Assembly (NCBI GenBank): GCA_947175775.1
Contig: CAMWNY010000006.1
Span: 1-19,845, forward strand
Direction of reading: 5' to 3'
DNA: 19,845 bases
Origin: an uncultured Lachnospiraceae bacterium
GTDB taxonomy: Bacteria; Bacillota; Clostridia; Lachnospirales; Lachnospiraceae
Positions within the stretch are counted from its first letter, which is position 1. Every line of letters begins with the position of its first letter. The notes below the pieces were generated by a model. That model ran no database searches and was not told the DNA's origin. It worked only from the letters and a program-made list of their open reading frames with translations. Positions 1 through 6,134 of this stretch are shown piece after piece. Made by a program: the position numbers and the translations under genes.

Positions 1-136
1 TTACTTCGCAATTATGGAAGTTTATGCCCATTCGGGCGTGTATAATGTCTATCGACATTATACCATAATTACTTCGCAATTATGGAAGTTTATGCCCATT
101 CGGGCGTGTATAATGTCTATCGATATTATATCAATT
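1..136. repeat. 68-bp tandem repeat, two copies
   Basis: Two direct copies of a 68-bp unit run from 1 to 68 and 69 to 136. They are identical over about the first 55 bases and diverge slightly at the end. Each unit holds short dyads: TATAATGTC/GACATTATA around a TATC loop, and GCCC/GGGC around ATTC. The dyad CCATAATT/AATTATGG spans the junction between units. In copy two the first dyad carries one change (GACATTATA to GATATTATA) that would still pair as a wobble in one RNA orientation. No reading frame is shared because 68 is not a multiple of three. The array may continue left of the window. Function unknown; it lies immediately downstream of a leftward promoter, so it is probably transcribed. 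Confidence 0.9.
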
Positions 137-153
137 ATACAAAATGAATGCAA
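125..153 (-). promoter_or_regulatory. Leftward sigma-A-type promoter
   Basis: On the minus strand TTGCAT and TATAAT are separated by exactly 17 bases. Transcription would start near position 118 and run through the tandem repeats and off the left edge of the window. The gene it serves is not visible. The stretch from 154 to 224, downstream of the ylmH stop, shows no gene and no clear terminator. Confidence 0.6.
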
Positions 154-224
154 CAGCTTTTACCGCCAATTCACCTTTTATCTTGCGAAATATGGCACTG
201 GCAAAAAGACGGCAATCACCAGAT

Positions 225-983
225 TCAGCAATACACATCCGCCTCCACATTCAGTTTCCCCTTACGGGTTTCACCCGATACGCCAACAAACACAAAACGC
301 CCAAACCCTCTGACAGAAACTTTATCCTCCGGCTTCAACTGACCGCTGTTATTCTCATTCAATCTGCCGTTCACAAACACCTTCTTTGCCCGGAACAGCT
401 CCACGCTCTCACTGCGCGACAGATTATACAGCTTTGCAATCACACTGTCCGCCCGCGCCGCATTCACCTGAAACGTCTTCCGCTCCAGCCTCGTAACCGT
501 ACTTTCAGGCACCTCCTCTGCAATCCCGCACCGGACACTCGTATGCCGTACTTTATCCAACGTCTCTATAATATAGGAAGACATCTTCTCCGTGCAAAAT
601 AAAAACGCATGCTTTCCCACAATCACAATATCCCCAAGCGTCGCACGCTCAATTCCCAAATTCATCAACGCCCCCAGGTAATCCCGATGATTCAGCTCCT
701 CCCCAAACTTTTCGACAAGCGGCGCAATCTCCACACACGCAATCGGAAACGGCTCCTCATAACCGCAAAGCGCCTTATCGCCAAACCGCAGCATCACCCG
801 CTCACAGTCCGCCGTCCCGCCAAAAACCGTCACCGGAACATAAGAAAGATCTCGCTCCATCTGATAATAACAATTTAACTCCGCAAGCGACAAAAAGCCC
901 GTAAACAAATACCGGCTGTCCGTATACGCCTTATTCGCAAGCTCCGCAAGCCGCTTTTTAAACAATGTTTCATCAGCGTCCAT
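225..983 (-). CDS. YlmH-family S4-domain RNA-binding protein
   Basis: This 252-residue protein matches the YlmH family, an N-terminal globular region followed by an S4 RNA-binding domain at about residues 180-240 (the stretch with LSRSESVELFRAKKVFVNGR is typical S4). In Bacillus and Streptococcus, YlmH is encoded near divIVA and has been linked to ribosome-associated quality control; that role is known of the family, not shown here. The frame is open further up to a TTG at 1007, but a GGGAGG lies inside that extension, 9 bases before ATG 983 and only 3 before ATG 989, so 983 is preferred. The start overlaps the end of the nuclease gene by 11 bp, suggesting translational coupling. The usual divIVA and ylm neighbours are absent. 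Confidence 0.85.
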   Translation of the reverse strand: MDADETLFKKRLAELANKAYTDSRYLFTGFLSLAELNCYYQMERDLSYVPVTVFGGTADCERVMLRFGDKALCGYEEPFPIACVEIAPLVEKFGEELNHRDYLGALMNLGIERATLGDIVIVGKHAFLFCTEKMSSYIIETLDKVRHTSVRCGIAEEVPESTVTRLERKTFQVNAARADSVIAKLYNLSRSESVELFRAKKVFVNGRLNENNSGQLKPEDKVSVRGFGRFVFVGVSGETRKGKLNVEADVYC

Positions 984-1440
984 CTTCATTATCCTCCCAA
1001 AATTCAATATAGTCCCTGTCCCACATCAATATTTTAAGCTTTCTCGCCGCCTCTGCCGCCGGCTTTGTGAAATACTGGTTCGTCATCACCGCGCCTACCA
1101 TTCTGTCATAATAATCGCGCCCTGCATACGCTTCCTGCACCGCCTTTACACCCACCAGTCCCGTATACCGCTTACACTGCACCGCATACGTCACGCCGTC
1201 CTTTTCCGCAAGAATATCAATCCCGTAATCACCGCTTCCTTTTGTCACTTCCACCTCAATAAATCCGTTGGCAGCAAGCAAGTCTGCGCAATAATACTCA
1301 AACTCCAGCCCTTCCATATGATCCAATGCATGTGCCCGCGCATTCCTGCGAAACCGCCTGCAAAGCGCTATGCCAGCCGCCGCTGCAATTGCAATTCCCA
1401 CAATAACTGCAAGCATTATTCCTATCGTATTTCCTGTCAT
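973..1440 (-). CDS. Membrane-anchored Mrr-type restriction endonuclease-like protein
   Basis: The 155-residue product begins with one hydrophobic helix (about residues 5-27) followed by basic residues, then a compact Mrr_cat nuclease domain of the PD-(D/E)xK fold. The catalytic signature is visible: GLEFE at residues 44-48, GDYGIDI with D71 and D75, and VQCK with Q88 and K90. The protein is little more than the catalytic core plus an anchor, with no winged-helix specificity domain as in full Mrr. Such short anchored Mrr proteins are widespread in Firmicutes and their substrate is not established. A GAGG lies 9-10 bases before ATG 1440. It is co-oriented with, and overlaps, the YlmH gene. No methyltransferase is adjacent, so it is unlikely to be a classical restriction system. 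Confidence 0.85.
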   Translation of the reverse strand: MTGNTIGIMLAVIVGIAIAAAAGIALCRRFRRNARAHALDHMEGLEFEYYCADLLAANGFIEVEVTKGSGDYGIDILAEKDGVTYAVQCKRYTGLVGVKAVQEAYAGRDYYDRMVGAVMTNQYFTKPAAEAARKLKILMWDRDYIEFWEDNEDGR

Positions 1441-1579
1441 TCTTTCGTTCCCTCTCCCTTATTGACACTCTGCTTTAACAATCATTTTTTAGTCAATAAC
1501 ATCATATCATGCAAACGTCCGTTCGCGCAACTTAATTTTTAAAAATTTGTATTTTTTTCAATTACCTGTTTACAAACAG

Positions 1580-1609
1580 TTGACATTGTTGTATAGTTTC
1601 CATTGTAAC
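1580..1609 (+). promoter_or_regulatory. Promoter of the folT leader
   Basis: A perfect TTGACA at 1580-1585 is followed at 18 bases by TGTAAC. An alternative pair, TTGTAT at 1589 and TATTAT at 1611 with 16 bases between, is also possible. Either would start RNA just ahead of the first riboswitch helix. The rest of 1441-1579 holds no gene; a weak TATGAT for the leftward nuclease gene may lie near 1500. Confidence 0.5.
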
Positions 1610-1631
1610 ATATTATGTAAATTTATATTTC

Positions 1632-2024
1632 ATGCAGAGTAGAATCGCGTGCGTTAGGCACTGTTAGCAAATAACTTGTGACAAGGACACAGTATAAATG
1701 TTCAACTGTAAAAAAGAGTCCGGCGAGCCGGACTCTCGCGCCGGAGCGCGGTTGCTTTAGCAACCATATTCCTTAGCGCGAAGTGCGCATCTCCCGGAGG
1801 GTTTTTTACTTTATAGGACGTAATTTCCTATAAAAGTAAAGAAAACAATCGCAGTCGTAGCGGGCTACGCCAAGATTGTCTGATGCCGTAGGTGAATATT
1901 TATACAAGTCATTGTTATAAGTTCTTTGTTAGCAGTTCCTTAAGTGCCTTGTGAACAGGGAGTTGTCACAAGGACGAAAAAGCCCTCTCGGGCTTTGCGG
2001 TGCGAGGTTCGCATCCCGCTGCTA
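1632..2024 (+). promoter_or_regulatory. Tetrahydrofolate (THF) riboswitch, interrupted by an inserted element
   Basis: Two separated segments together make a THF riboswitch. The 5' part (1634-1656) reads GCAGAGTAG, then a P2 strand GAATCGCG, then TGCGTTA. The 3' part (1943-2022) resumes with AGTGCC, a P3 hairpin CCTTGTG/CACAAGG enclosing the conserved GGGAGTTGT, then AGGACGAA, a P4 hairpin AAAGCCC/GGGCTTT, GCGGTG, the P2 return CGAGGTTC and CGCATCCCGCTGC, whose CTGC closes P1 with GCAG. I match this to the Eubacterium siraeum class from memory; P3 and P4 differ in bases but keep pairing. If 1657-1942 is removed, the junction reads GTGCGTTAAGTGCC, the expected core. The downstream gene is a folate transporter, which fits. 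Whether the interrupted switch still senses folate is unknown. Confidence 0.85.
1657..1939. mobile_element. 283-bp foldback (MITE-like) element inside the riboswitch
   Basis: The element has imperfect terminal inverted repeats, 1657-1704 on the left and 1893-1939 on the right. Reading inward, GGCACTGTTAGCAAATAACT on the left pairs with GGAACTGCTAACAAAGAACT on the right; 25 of the first 32 positions agree. It is flanked by TTA on both sides (1654-1656 and 1940-1942), a likely 3-bp target duplication. The interior is non-coding and full of hairpins: GAGTCCGG/CCGGACTC at 1716-1735, GGTTGC/GCAACC near 1750, a long stem at 1805-1840, and CGTAGC/GCTACG near 1856. A T6 run at 1802-1807 follows a GC-rich stretch and could end transcription. 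There is no transposase, so it would be moved in trans. The family is not recognised. Confidence 0.8.
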
Positions 2025-2075
2025 CATATTTTTGTGTAGTTTTCGGTCTCGCTGCATTAGTGGAGGCGTTTTTTT

Positions 2076-2633
2076 ATGCAAAAAATCAAACAGTTCTATC
2101 TCGATTCTATTAACCAGCTCAAAATTACCCAAAACCTTGTCATCTGCGGACTTATGGCAGCGCTCGCCGTCGTACTGAGTTACGTGGCAAGCATTGAGGT
2201 CGGTCCCTACATCCGCATCGGCTTTTCCGGTATTCCAAACCGCATCATTGAGTTTCTGTTCGGTCCGATTGTCGGCTCGATTTTCGGCGGAATGCTTGAC
2301 ATCCTGAAATATCTGGTTAAACCAAGCGGTCCGTTTTTCTTCGGCTTTACGTTTGACGCGATGCTCGCAAGTGTAATTTACGGTTCTTTTCTGTATAAAA
2401 AACCCGTAAAACTGTGGCGCATTGCCGCAGCAGAACTGCTTACCAAACTGATTGTCAACTGCTTTTTCAACACGCTTTGGATTTCCATGCTCTACGGAAA
2501 AGGATTTTTTGTCCTTCTTCCCGCACGGATTATCAAAAATGCGGTTATGCTTCCGCTTGACACAATGATTCTGTTTTTCGCATTGACCATGCTGAAAAAA
2601 ATTCCCACACTGATTCACACAAAACAAAGTTGA
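2076..2633 (+). CDS. folT: ECF transporter S component, folate-specific (FolT)
   Basis: The 185-residue protein is almost wholly hydrophobic with about five to six membrane helices, the size and pattern of energy-coupling-factor S components. The N-terminal LVICGLMAALAVVLSYV helix and the IRIGFSGIPNRIIEFLFGP segment match the folate-family members. It would bind folates at the outer face and use the shared EcfA/A'/T module encoded elsewhere. Start ATG 2076 has GGAGG at 2061-2065. The THF riboswitch in the leader independently supports folate as the substrate. Expression control is probably altered by the element inserted into that leader. Confidence 0.9.
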   Translation: MQKIKQFYLDSINQLKITQNLVICGLMAALAVVLSYVASIEVGPYIRIGFSGIPNRIIEFLFGPIVGSIFGGMLDILKYLVKPSGPFFFGFTFDAMLASVIYGSFLYKKPVKLWRIAAAELLTKLIVNCFFNTLWISMLYGKGFFVLLPARIIKNAVMLPLDTMILFFALTMLKKIPTLIHTKQS

Positions 2634-2647
2634 TTTGTACCCATTCT

Positions 2648-2786
2648 TGTGGATAACCAAACCACAATATCTTGTGTTTTTCCGTTTTATCCACACTTGC
2701 TTTAGTGCGCTAAAGATTTCAGTTACATAAGAACTTACAAACCCGTTTCACTTTTGTCTGAACACAAATTTAGGCTTTTATCCATG
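2648..2786. promoter_or_regulatory. Cluster of DnaA-box-like sites
   Basis: TGTGGATAA at 2648-2656 (minus-strand box) and TTATCCACA at 2687-2695 (plus-strand box) are perfect matches to the consensus DnaA box and face each other. A weaker TTATCCATG lies at 2778-2786. They fill the gap between folT and the HPt gene. The first two could also be read as a 9-bp inverted repeat with a 30-base spacer acting as a folT terminator, although no T-run follows. Confidence 0.5.
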
Positions 2787-2901
2787 AACAAAGTGTGGTA
2801 AGATAATTCTATCGAATGATTTTAGGGAGTATAAGCTTGGGCAGCGATAGGGTGTTTTATGAAGGAAAATGACAGCATATTATTTTTACCGGAGGGATAC
2901 A

Positions 2902-3798
2902 ATGGAGTACAATTACAACCGAATATTGGAAGAAATCAGGCAGCTCGTAAACAAATCCGCTCTTGTTTGGCTTAGCTTTATGGCAGGCATGTCACTCATC
3001 ATTGGTATTTTGTGCACCGCGGGCGTGCTTCCTTTGCAGGTTCTTTGGGCGTTTTTAGGGATTATCCCCTCTGCCGTTGCACTTGTTTTTGTGGTTGCCT
3101 ATTATCGCAGAAAAGCGGGAACTTTTGCCAAGAAACAGCAGATTTCCGTTATGGCATTTCATGCAAAAAAGGTAATTGACAATCTGCAGCAGGAATTTCC
3201 CGACACATTTTTAAGCGACTGCCAAATTCGAATGCGTTATCTTGCCAAAAACGGGATTGACGTAGACAATGCCTTAAAACGAATCGGTGGAAATGTTGAT
3301 GCATACAATCAGCTTGTTCTTTCATTTTTAGGGGAAAGCGACGAACTGGAAGACGACCTTTTTGATTTAATGCAGCCCGACACGCTGTTCCAATACGGCA
3401 GCAAGGCACACGCCTTAAGAGTAAAGGCAAACGAGCTTGGTATCTCCAATCTTACGGACACTGCCTTTTTCCATGAAATAGAAGCTTACGCAGGCAGTTT
3501 AGACATTGTTCGGGCAAATTGGGAAAAGCTCTCTTTTGAGCTTGACGAAGCATATGGCATCTTTTTCGAGTATCTCAACTCCTTGGGACTTGAAAACCCT
3601 CCTTATAAAGGAGAAGGACCGATGACATACAAGCGTTGGGGCGAACAGCTTCAAGAAGCCTTTAACGCACTTGAAACCTATGATACCATCAAGGCAAAAC
3701 GCATTTTAAGTGAACTGATTCAGTATCAGATTGATACCGACATCACCAAGACCCTTCAAAGCATAATTACCAACATTGATGAAATCATGGCGAATTAA
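2902..3798 (+). CDS. Membrane protein with HPt phosphotransfer domain
   Basis: The 298-residue protein has two membrane helices at about residues 18-42 and 44-67, then a cytoplasmic part containing a likely histidine phosphotransfer (HPt) domain at about 122-205. HPt signs are ALKRIGGNVDAYNQLVLSF followed by KAHALRVKANELG, where H170 takes the place of the phospho-accepting histidine and A-x-x-x-G follows it. HPt domains relay phosphate between a hybrid kinase and a response regulator; no partner is encoded nearby, so it is an orphan. The rest of the C-terminal region is helical and unassigned. ATG 2902 follows GGAGGG by 6 bases and is preferred over an in-frame ATG at 2869 that lacks a ribosome site. 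A terminator closes the gene. Confidence 0.7.
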   Translation: MEYNYNRILEEIRQLVNKSALVWLSFMAGMSLIIGILCTAGVLPLQVLWAFLGIIPSAVALVFVVAYYRRKAGTFAKKQQISVMAFHAKKVIDNLQQEFPDTFLSDCQIRMRYLAKNGIDVDNALKRIGGNVDAYNQLVLSFLGESDELEDDLFDLMQPDTLFQYGSKAHALRVKANELGISNLTDTAFFHEIEAYAGSLDIVRANWEKLSFELDEAYGIFFEYLNSLGLENPPYKGEGPMTYKRWGEQLQEAFNALETYDTIKAKRILSELIQYQIDTDITKTLQSIITNIDEIMAN

Positions 3799-3843
3799 AT
3801 CAATTTCATTTTAAACTGAATATCGGACAATTACAGGGTTTAG

Positions 3844-3870
3844 AAAGGGGACGGAATGCGTCTCCTTTTT
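3844..3870 (+). terminator. Intrinsic terminator after the HPt gene
   Basis: GGGGACG and CGTCTCC form a 7-bp stem (one wobble) around GAATG, followed by T5. It lies 46 bases after the HPt stop and separates it from pflA. Confidence 0.75.
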
Positions 3871-3919
3871 AAACTTTCAGAATTTTTATATTTTCTATCG
3901 TTTTTATTGCAATATAGGG

Positions 3920-3925
3920 TATAAT
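3920..3925 (+). promoter_or_regulatory. Probable pflA promoter -10 box
   Basis: A perfect TATAAT sits 38 bases ahead of the pflA start, in an AT-rich stretch downstream of the previous terminator. No good TTGACA-like box is found 16-18 bases upstream, so it may need an activator. Confidence 0.45.
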
Positions 3926-3962
3926 ATATATATTCTTAAAAGTCAAAATGGAGGTTATCAAT

Positions 3963-4721
3963 ATGAAAGGAAAAATACATTCACTGGAATCTTTTGGAAC
4001 CGTTGACGGACCGGGCGTGCGTTACGTTGTCTTCGTGCAGGGATGCCCCATGCGCTGCGCGTACTGCCACAATCCGGACACTTGGGAAATGAACGGCGGA
4101 ACGCTTATGGAGCCGGAAGAAATCCTTGAAAACTATGAGCGCAATAAGCCTTTTTACCGCGAAGGCGGCATTACAGTCACGGGCGGAGAACCGCTGATGC
4201 AGATTGATTTTTTGCTTGATCTTTTCACAAAGGCGCGTGCACGCGGCATTCACACCTGTCTTGATACTTCGGGCATTGCCTATAAGCCGAACAACAATCC
4301 CGAATGGCTCGCAAAGCTTGACAAGCTGTGTGAAGTGACAAATCTTGTAATGCTCGACATCAAGCACATTGATCCTGAAAAACACAAGGAGCTTGTAAAA
4401 CAGCCAAACGAAGGCATTCTTGCATTTGCGGAGTATCTTGACAAAAAAGGTGTGGAAATGTGGATACGCCATGTGGTCGTTCCCGGTATTACCGACAATC
4501 CCGATGATTTACACAGGCTTGGCGTTTTTATCGGCGGTCTGAAAAATCTCAAAGCATTGGATGTGCTTCCGTACCATACAATGGGCAAGAAAAAATACAA
4601 GGAGCTTGGCATGGAGTACCGTCTTGAGGATGTTCCCGATATGGACAAAGGAAAAGTTCCCGAACTGAAGCAGTATATTCTTGATGGTATCAAAGAGCGC
4701 CGCGGTATCCCTGTAAAATAA
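3963..4721 (+). CDS. pflA: Pyruvate formate-lyase activating enzyme
   Basis: This 252-residue radical SAM enzyme carries the motif CPMRCAYC (C28, C32, C35) that binds the [4Fe-4S] cluster, the activase-typical start IHSLESFGTVDGPGVRYVVF, and the SAM-binding TVTGGEPLMQ. It would cleave S-adenosylmethionine to abstract hydrogen from the glycine of pyruvate formate-lyase, making the catalytic radical. ATG 3963 follows GGAGG by 8 bases; an in-frame ATG at 3948 overlaps the ribosome site and is rejected. It is not beside its substrate: the PFL genes lie about 13 kb away on the other strand, where the glycine domain is a separate small protein. A ferredoxin gene follows at 4950, a possible reductant for the cluster. 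Confidence 0.95.
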   Translation: MKGKIHSLESFGTVDGPGVRYVVFVQGCPMRCAYCHNPDTWEMNGGTLMEPEEILENYERNKPFYREGGITVTGGEPLMQIDFLLDLFTKARARGIHTCLDTSGIAYKPNNNPEWLAKLDKLCEVTNLVMLDIKHIDPEKHKELVKQPNEGILAFAEYLDKKGVEMWIRHVVVPGITDNPDDLHRLGVFIGGLKNLKALDVLPYHTMGKKKYKELGMEYRLEDVPDMDKGKVPELKQYILDGIKERRGIPVK

Positions 4722-4797
4722 TTGCCAATATTTTAACAAGTAAAATTTTTATGATTTCTCCTTGTATTTCAAGGTGTTTTATATTACAATATCTGTG

Positions 4798-4815
4798 TTG
4801 ACAAGTATTTGTCAA
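4798..4815 (+). promoter_or_regulatory. Perfect 7-4-7 dyad, likely operator
   Basis: TTGACAAGTATTTGTCAA is a perfect inverted repeat (TTGACAA, 4 bases, TTGTCAA) whose first six bases are also a perfect -35 box. The size and TTG...CAA ends recall Rex redox-repressor sites, but positions 4 and 5 of each half differ from the clostridial Rex consensus. It lies 135 bases before the ferredoxin start. No convincing -10 follows at the right distance. Confidence 0.45.
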
Positions 4816-4835
4816 TGTAAGTTTCTTGTGTAATT

Positions 4836-4914
4836 CGTTTGAAAAGACTATATATGACAGTTTTTTCAAACGGCAGATTTGTGGTGATTCCCAAATTTGC
4901 AGGCTGTATACAGC
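4836..4914 (+). promoter_or_regulatory. Structured leader of the ferredoxin gene
   Basis: Three dyads follow one another: CGTTTGAAAA (4836-4845) with TTTTCAAACG (4863-4872), a perfect 10-bp stem; GCAGATTTG (4874-4882) with CAAATTTGC (4892-4900), one wobble; and the palindrome GCTGTATACAGC (4903-4914). None is followed by a T-run, so they look like 5'-UTR structure or protein sites rather than terminators. I recognise no known riboswitch. Confidence 0.5.
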
Positions 4915-4949
4915 ATATAGGATTAATATAATATAAGGAGGAATTTATT

Positions 4950-5120
4950 ATGGCATACGTAATTTCAGATGCATGTGTTTGCTGTGGAGCATGTGAGGCT
5001 CAGTGCCCTGTTGGCGCAATCAGCATGGGTGACGGCAAGTTTGAAATCGACGCAGATAAGTGCATTGATTGCGGTTCTTGCGCAGGCGCTTGCCCGACAG
5101 GCTCAATCTCTCAGGCATAA
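4950..5120 (+). CDS. Small 2[4Fe-4S] ferredoxin
   Basis: A 56-residue clostridial-type ferredoxin. It has two cluster motifs, C-V-C-C-G-A-C-E-A-Q-CP in the first half and CIDCGSCAGACP in the second, each giving CxxCxxC plus a CP cysteine, with the usual internal duplication. It would carry low-potential electrons in the cytoplasm, for example from pyruvate:ferredoxin oxidoreductase or hydrogenase. AGGAGG lies 8 bases before ATG 4950. It follows pflA by 228 bp with its own structured leader, so it is probably a separate transcript. A supply of electrons to the activase is a reasonable guess but not shown. Confidence 0.95.
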   Translation: MAYVISDACVCCGACEAQCPVGAISMGDGKFEIDADKCIDCGSCAGACPTGSISQA

Positions 5121-5146
5121 TCAGATTCAAAAACATATTATGAAAT

Positions 5147-5188
5147 ATAAAAGGACCACACGTTTCATCGTATCCGTGCGGTCTTTTT
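5147..5188. terminator. Bidirectional terminator between ferredoxin and MerR-like gene
   Basis: An A-rich arm with GGACCACACG pairs with CGTGCGGTCTTTTT across a 12-base loop. It has T-runs on both strands and sits between convergent genes, so it can serve both. Confidence 0.8.
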
Positions 5189-5214
5189 ATGTACTGTCGA
5201 AACATACTGTCAAC

Positions 5215-6048
5215 TTATTGGAACTTTGCCTCAGGCGTTTTCTTAAACAGCCGAAACTCCTTTTTTGCCTTAGGCTCTTTCTCTTTATTTGCAAGCGGAA
5301 AGTTAATTGTCTTATCCTCCTTTTCTTTCTTTGCGTTTTTTACAAATCTGCCCTTTCCCCTATACTGCCTTAAAAGCTCGTCTATCCGTTTATAATACTC
5401 CTCGTTGCGCCTGTCCTCCTCCGACATCCTGCTTGTTTCACGCTCGTCGTCACGCTCCTCCATCAGCCGGAACTGATAATCAAGCTCCTTGCAGACATCA
5501 CCCTTGACACTTTCGGAAATACGCTCCACAATCTTGCCAATCATCTCCTCATTATTTGCCGCCACGGCTTCTTTCACAAGCTTTTGGAATAAATACTGCA
5601 GCCGCTCGGTCTGCTCTTCCTGCGTCACTTTCACCTCCGAAATCTCATTTTTCGGCTTCATAATCGACTTGATGGATTTAATCTCTATCATATTCTTTTT
5701 ATGATGTGAATTATCATTGTCAGACGCATCATGACAGGGCTTATCATAATGATCTTCATCATACTCCTTCTCTGTGGCTTCCACCACAGGTTTGGAAATC
5801 TTAGTAAGCTGTTTCTGTGCAAAGGGATTGTCCGACAATACCGTCTTAACCGCCTTTAGCTGCAGTCCTTTATCCTTTAAGCTCTTAATTTTCACAAACC
5901 GTTCAATGTCCTCCTGCGTATAAATCCTGTGCCCCTGCGGATTCCGCTTAATCGGCAGCTCCAGTTCCTCTTCCCAGTATCTAAGCACATGCGCCTCTAC
6001 ATGAACCTCTTTTGCAGCCTCGTTAATTAAATATGTTTCTTTCACCAT
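5215..6048 (-). CDS. MerR-like HTH regulator with long charged C-terminal region
   Basis: The 277-residue protein begins with a MerR-type winged helix (about residues 4-75): YLINEAAKEVHVEAHVLRYW, then GHRIYTQEDIERF and a helix SLKDKGLQLKAVK. After it comes a low-complexity acidic and basic linker, a helical, probably coiled-coil, segment (about 145-225), and a very lysine-rich tail. No effector-binding domain or metal-binding cysteines are seen, so it is not a standard metal or drug sensor. The layout of HTH plus coiled coil recalls RacA-like chromosome-binding proteins, but that is only a resemblance. ATG 6048 follows AAAGGAG by 7 bases; the upstream in-frame ATG at 6084 has no ribosome site. 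A terminator-like hairpin lies right before its ribosome site. Confidence 0.75.
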   Translation of the reverse strand: MVKETYLINEAAKEVHVEAHVLRYWEEELELPIKRNPQGHRIYTQEDIERFVKIKSLKDKGLQLKAVKTVLSDNPFAQKQLTKISKPVVEATEKEYDEDHYDKPCHDASDNDNSHHKKNMIEIKSIKSIMKPKNEISEVKVTQEEQTERLQYLFQKLVKEAVAANNEEMIGKIVERISESVKGDVCKELDYQFRLMEERDDERETSRMSEEDRRNEEYYKRIDELLRQYRGKGRFVKNAKKEKEDKTINFPLANKEKEPKAKKEFRLFKKTPEAKFQ

Positions 6049-6071
6049 TCTGACTCTCCTTTCTAAAATGC

Positions 6072-6107
6072 AAAAAGAGGGCATGTCCCATGTTCATGTC
6101 CTCTTTT
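6072..6107 (-). terminator. Terminator-like hairpin directly ahead of the MerR-like gene
   Basis: On the minus strand AAAAGAGGACATG pairs with CATGCCCTCTTTTT around a 9-base loop and ends in T5, ten bases before the AAAGGAG of the MerR-like gene. It can end dnaB transcription. If a promoter lies upstream it would also act as an attenuator for the regulator. Confidence 0.65.
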
Positions 6108-6134
6108 GTAGTCTATAATTTTATTCTTATCTGT

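Noticed and set aside
1..136. CRISPR array
   Set aside because: The two 68-bp copies are directly adjacent with no spacers, and no cas genes are present.
144..602. 152-aa open frame on the plus strand opposite ylmH
   Set aside because: It is antisense to a recognised S4-domain gene and shows no ribosome site or family likeness.
225..1007. TTG start at 1007 for the YlmH-like gene
   Set aside because: The GGGAGG ribosome site lies inside that extension and fits ATG 983.
2022..2696. 224-aa open frame on the minus strand antisense to folT
   Set aside because: It is Cys/His/Lys-rich shadow translation opposite a clear membrane protein, with no ribosome site.
2648..2786. Chromosomal origin oriC
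   Set aside because: Only two perfect boxes are present, there is no dnaA or dnaN, and no AT-rich unwinding element is evident.
4798..4815. Confirmed Rex operator
   Set aside because: The dyad has the right geometry but two positions per half differ from the consensus, so it is left as an unassigned operator.
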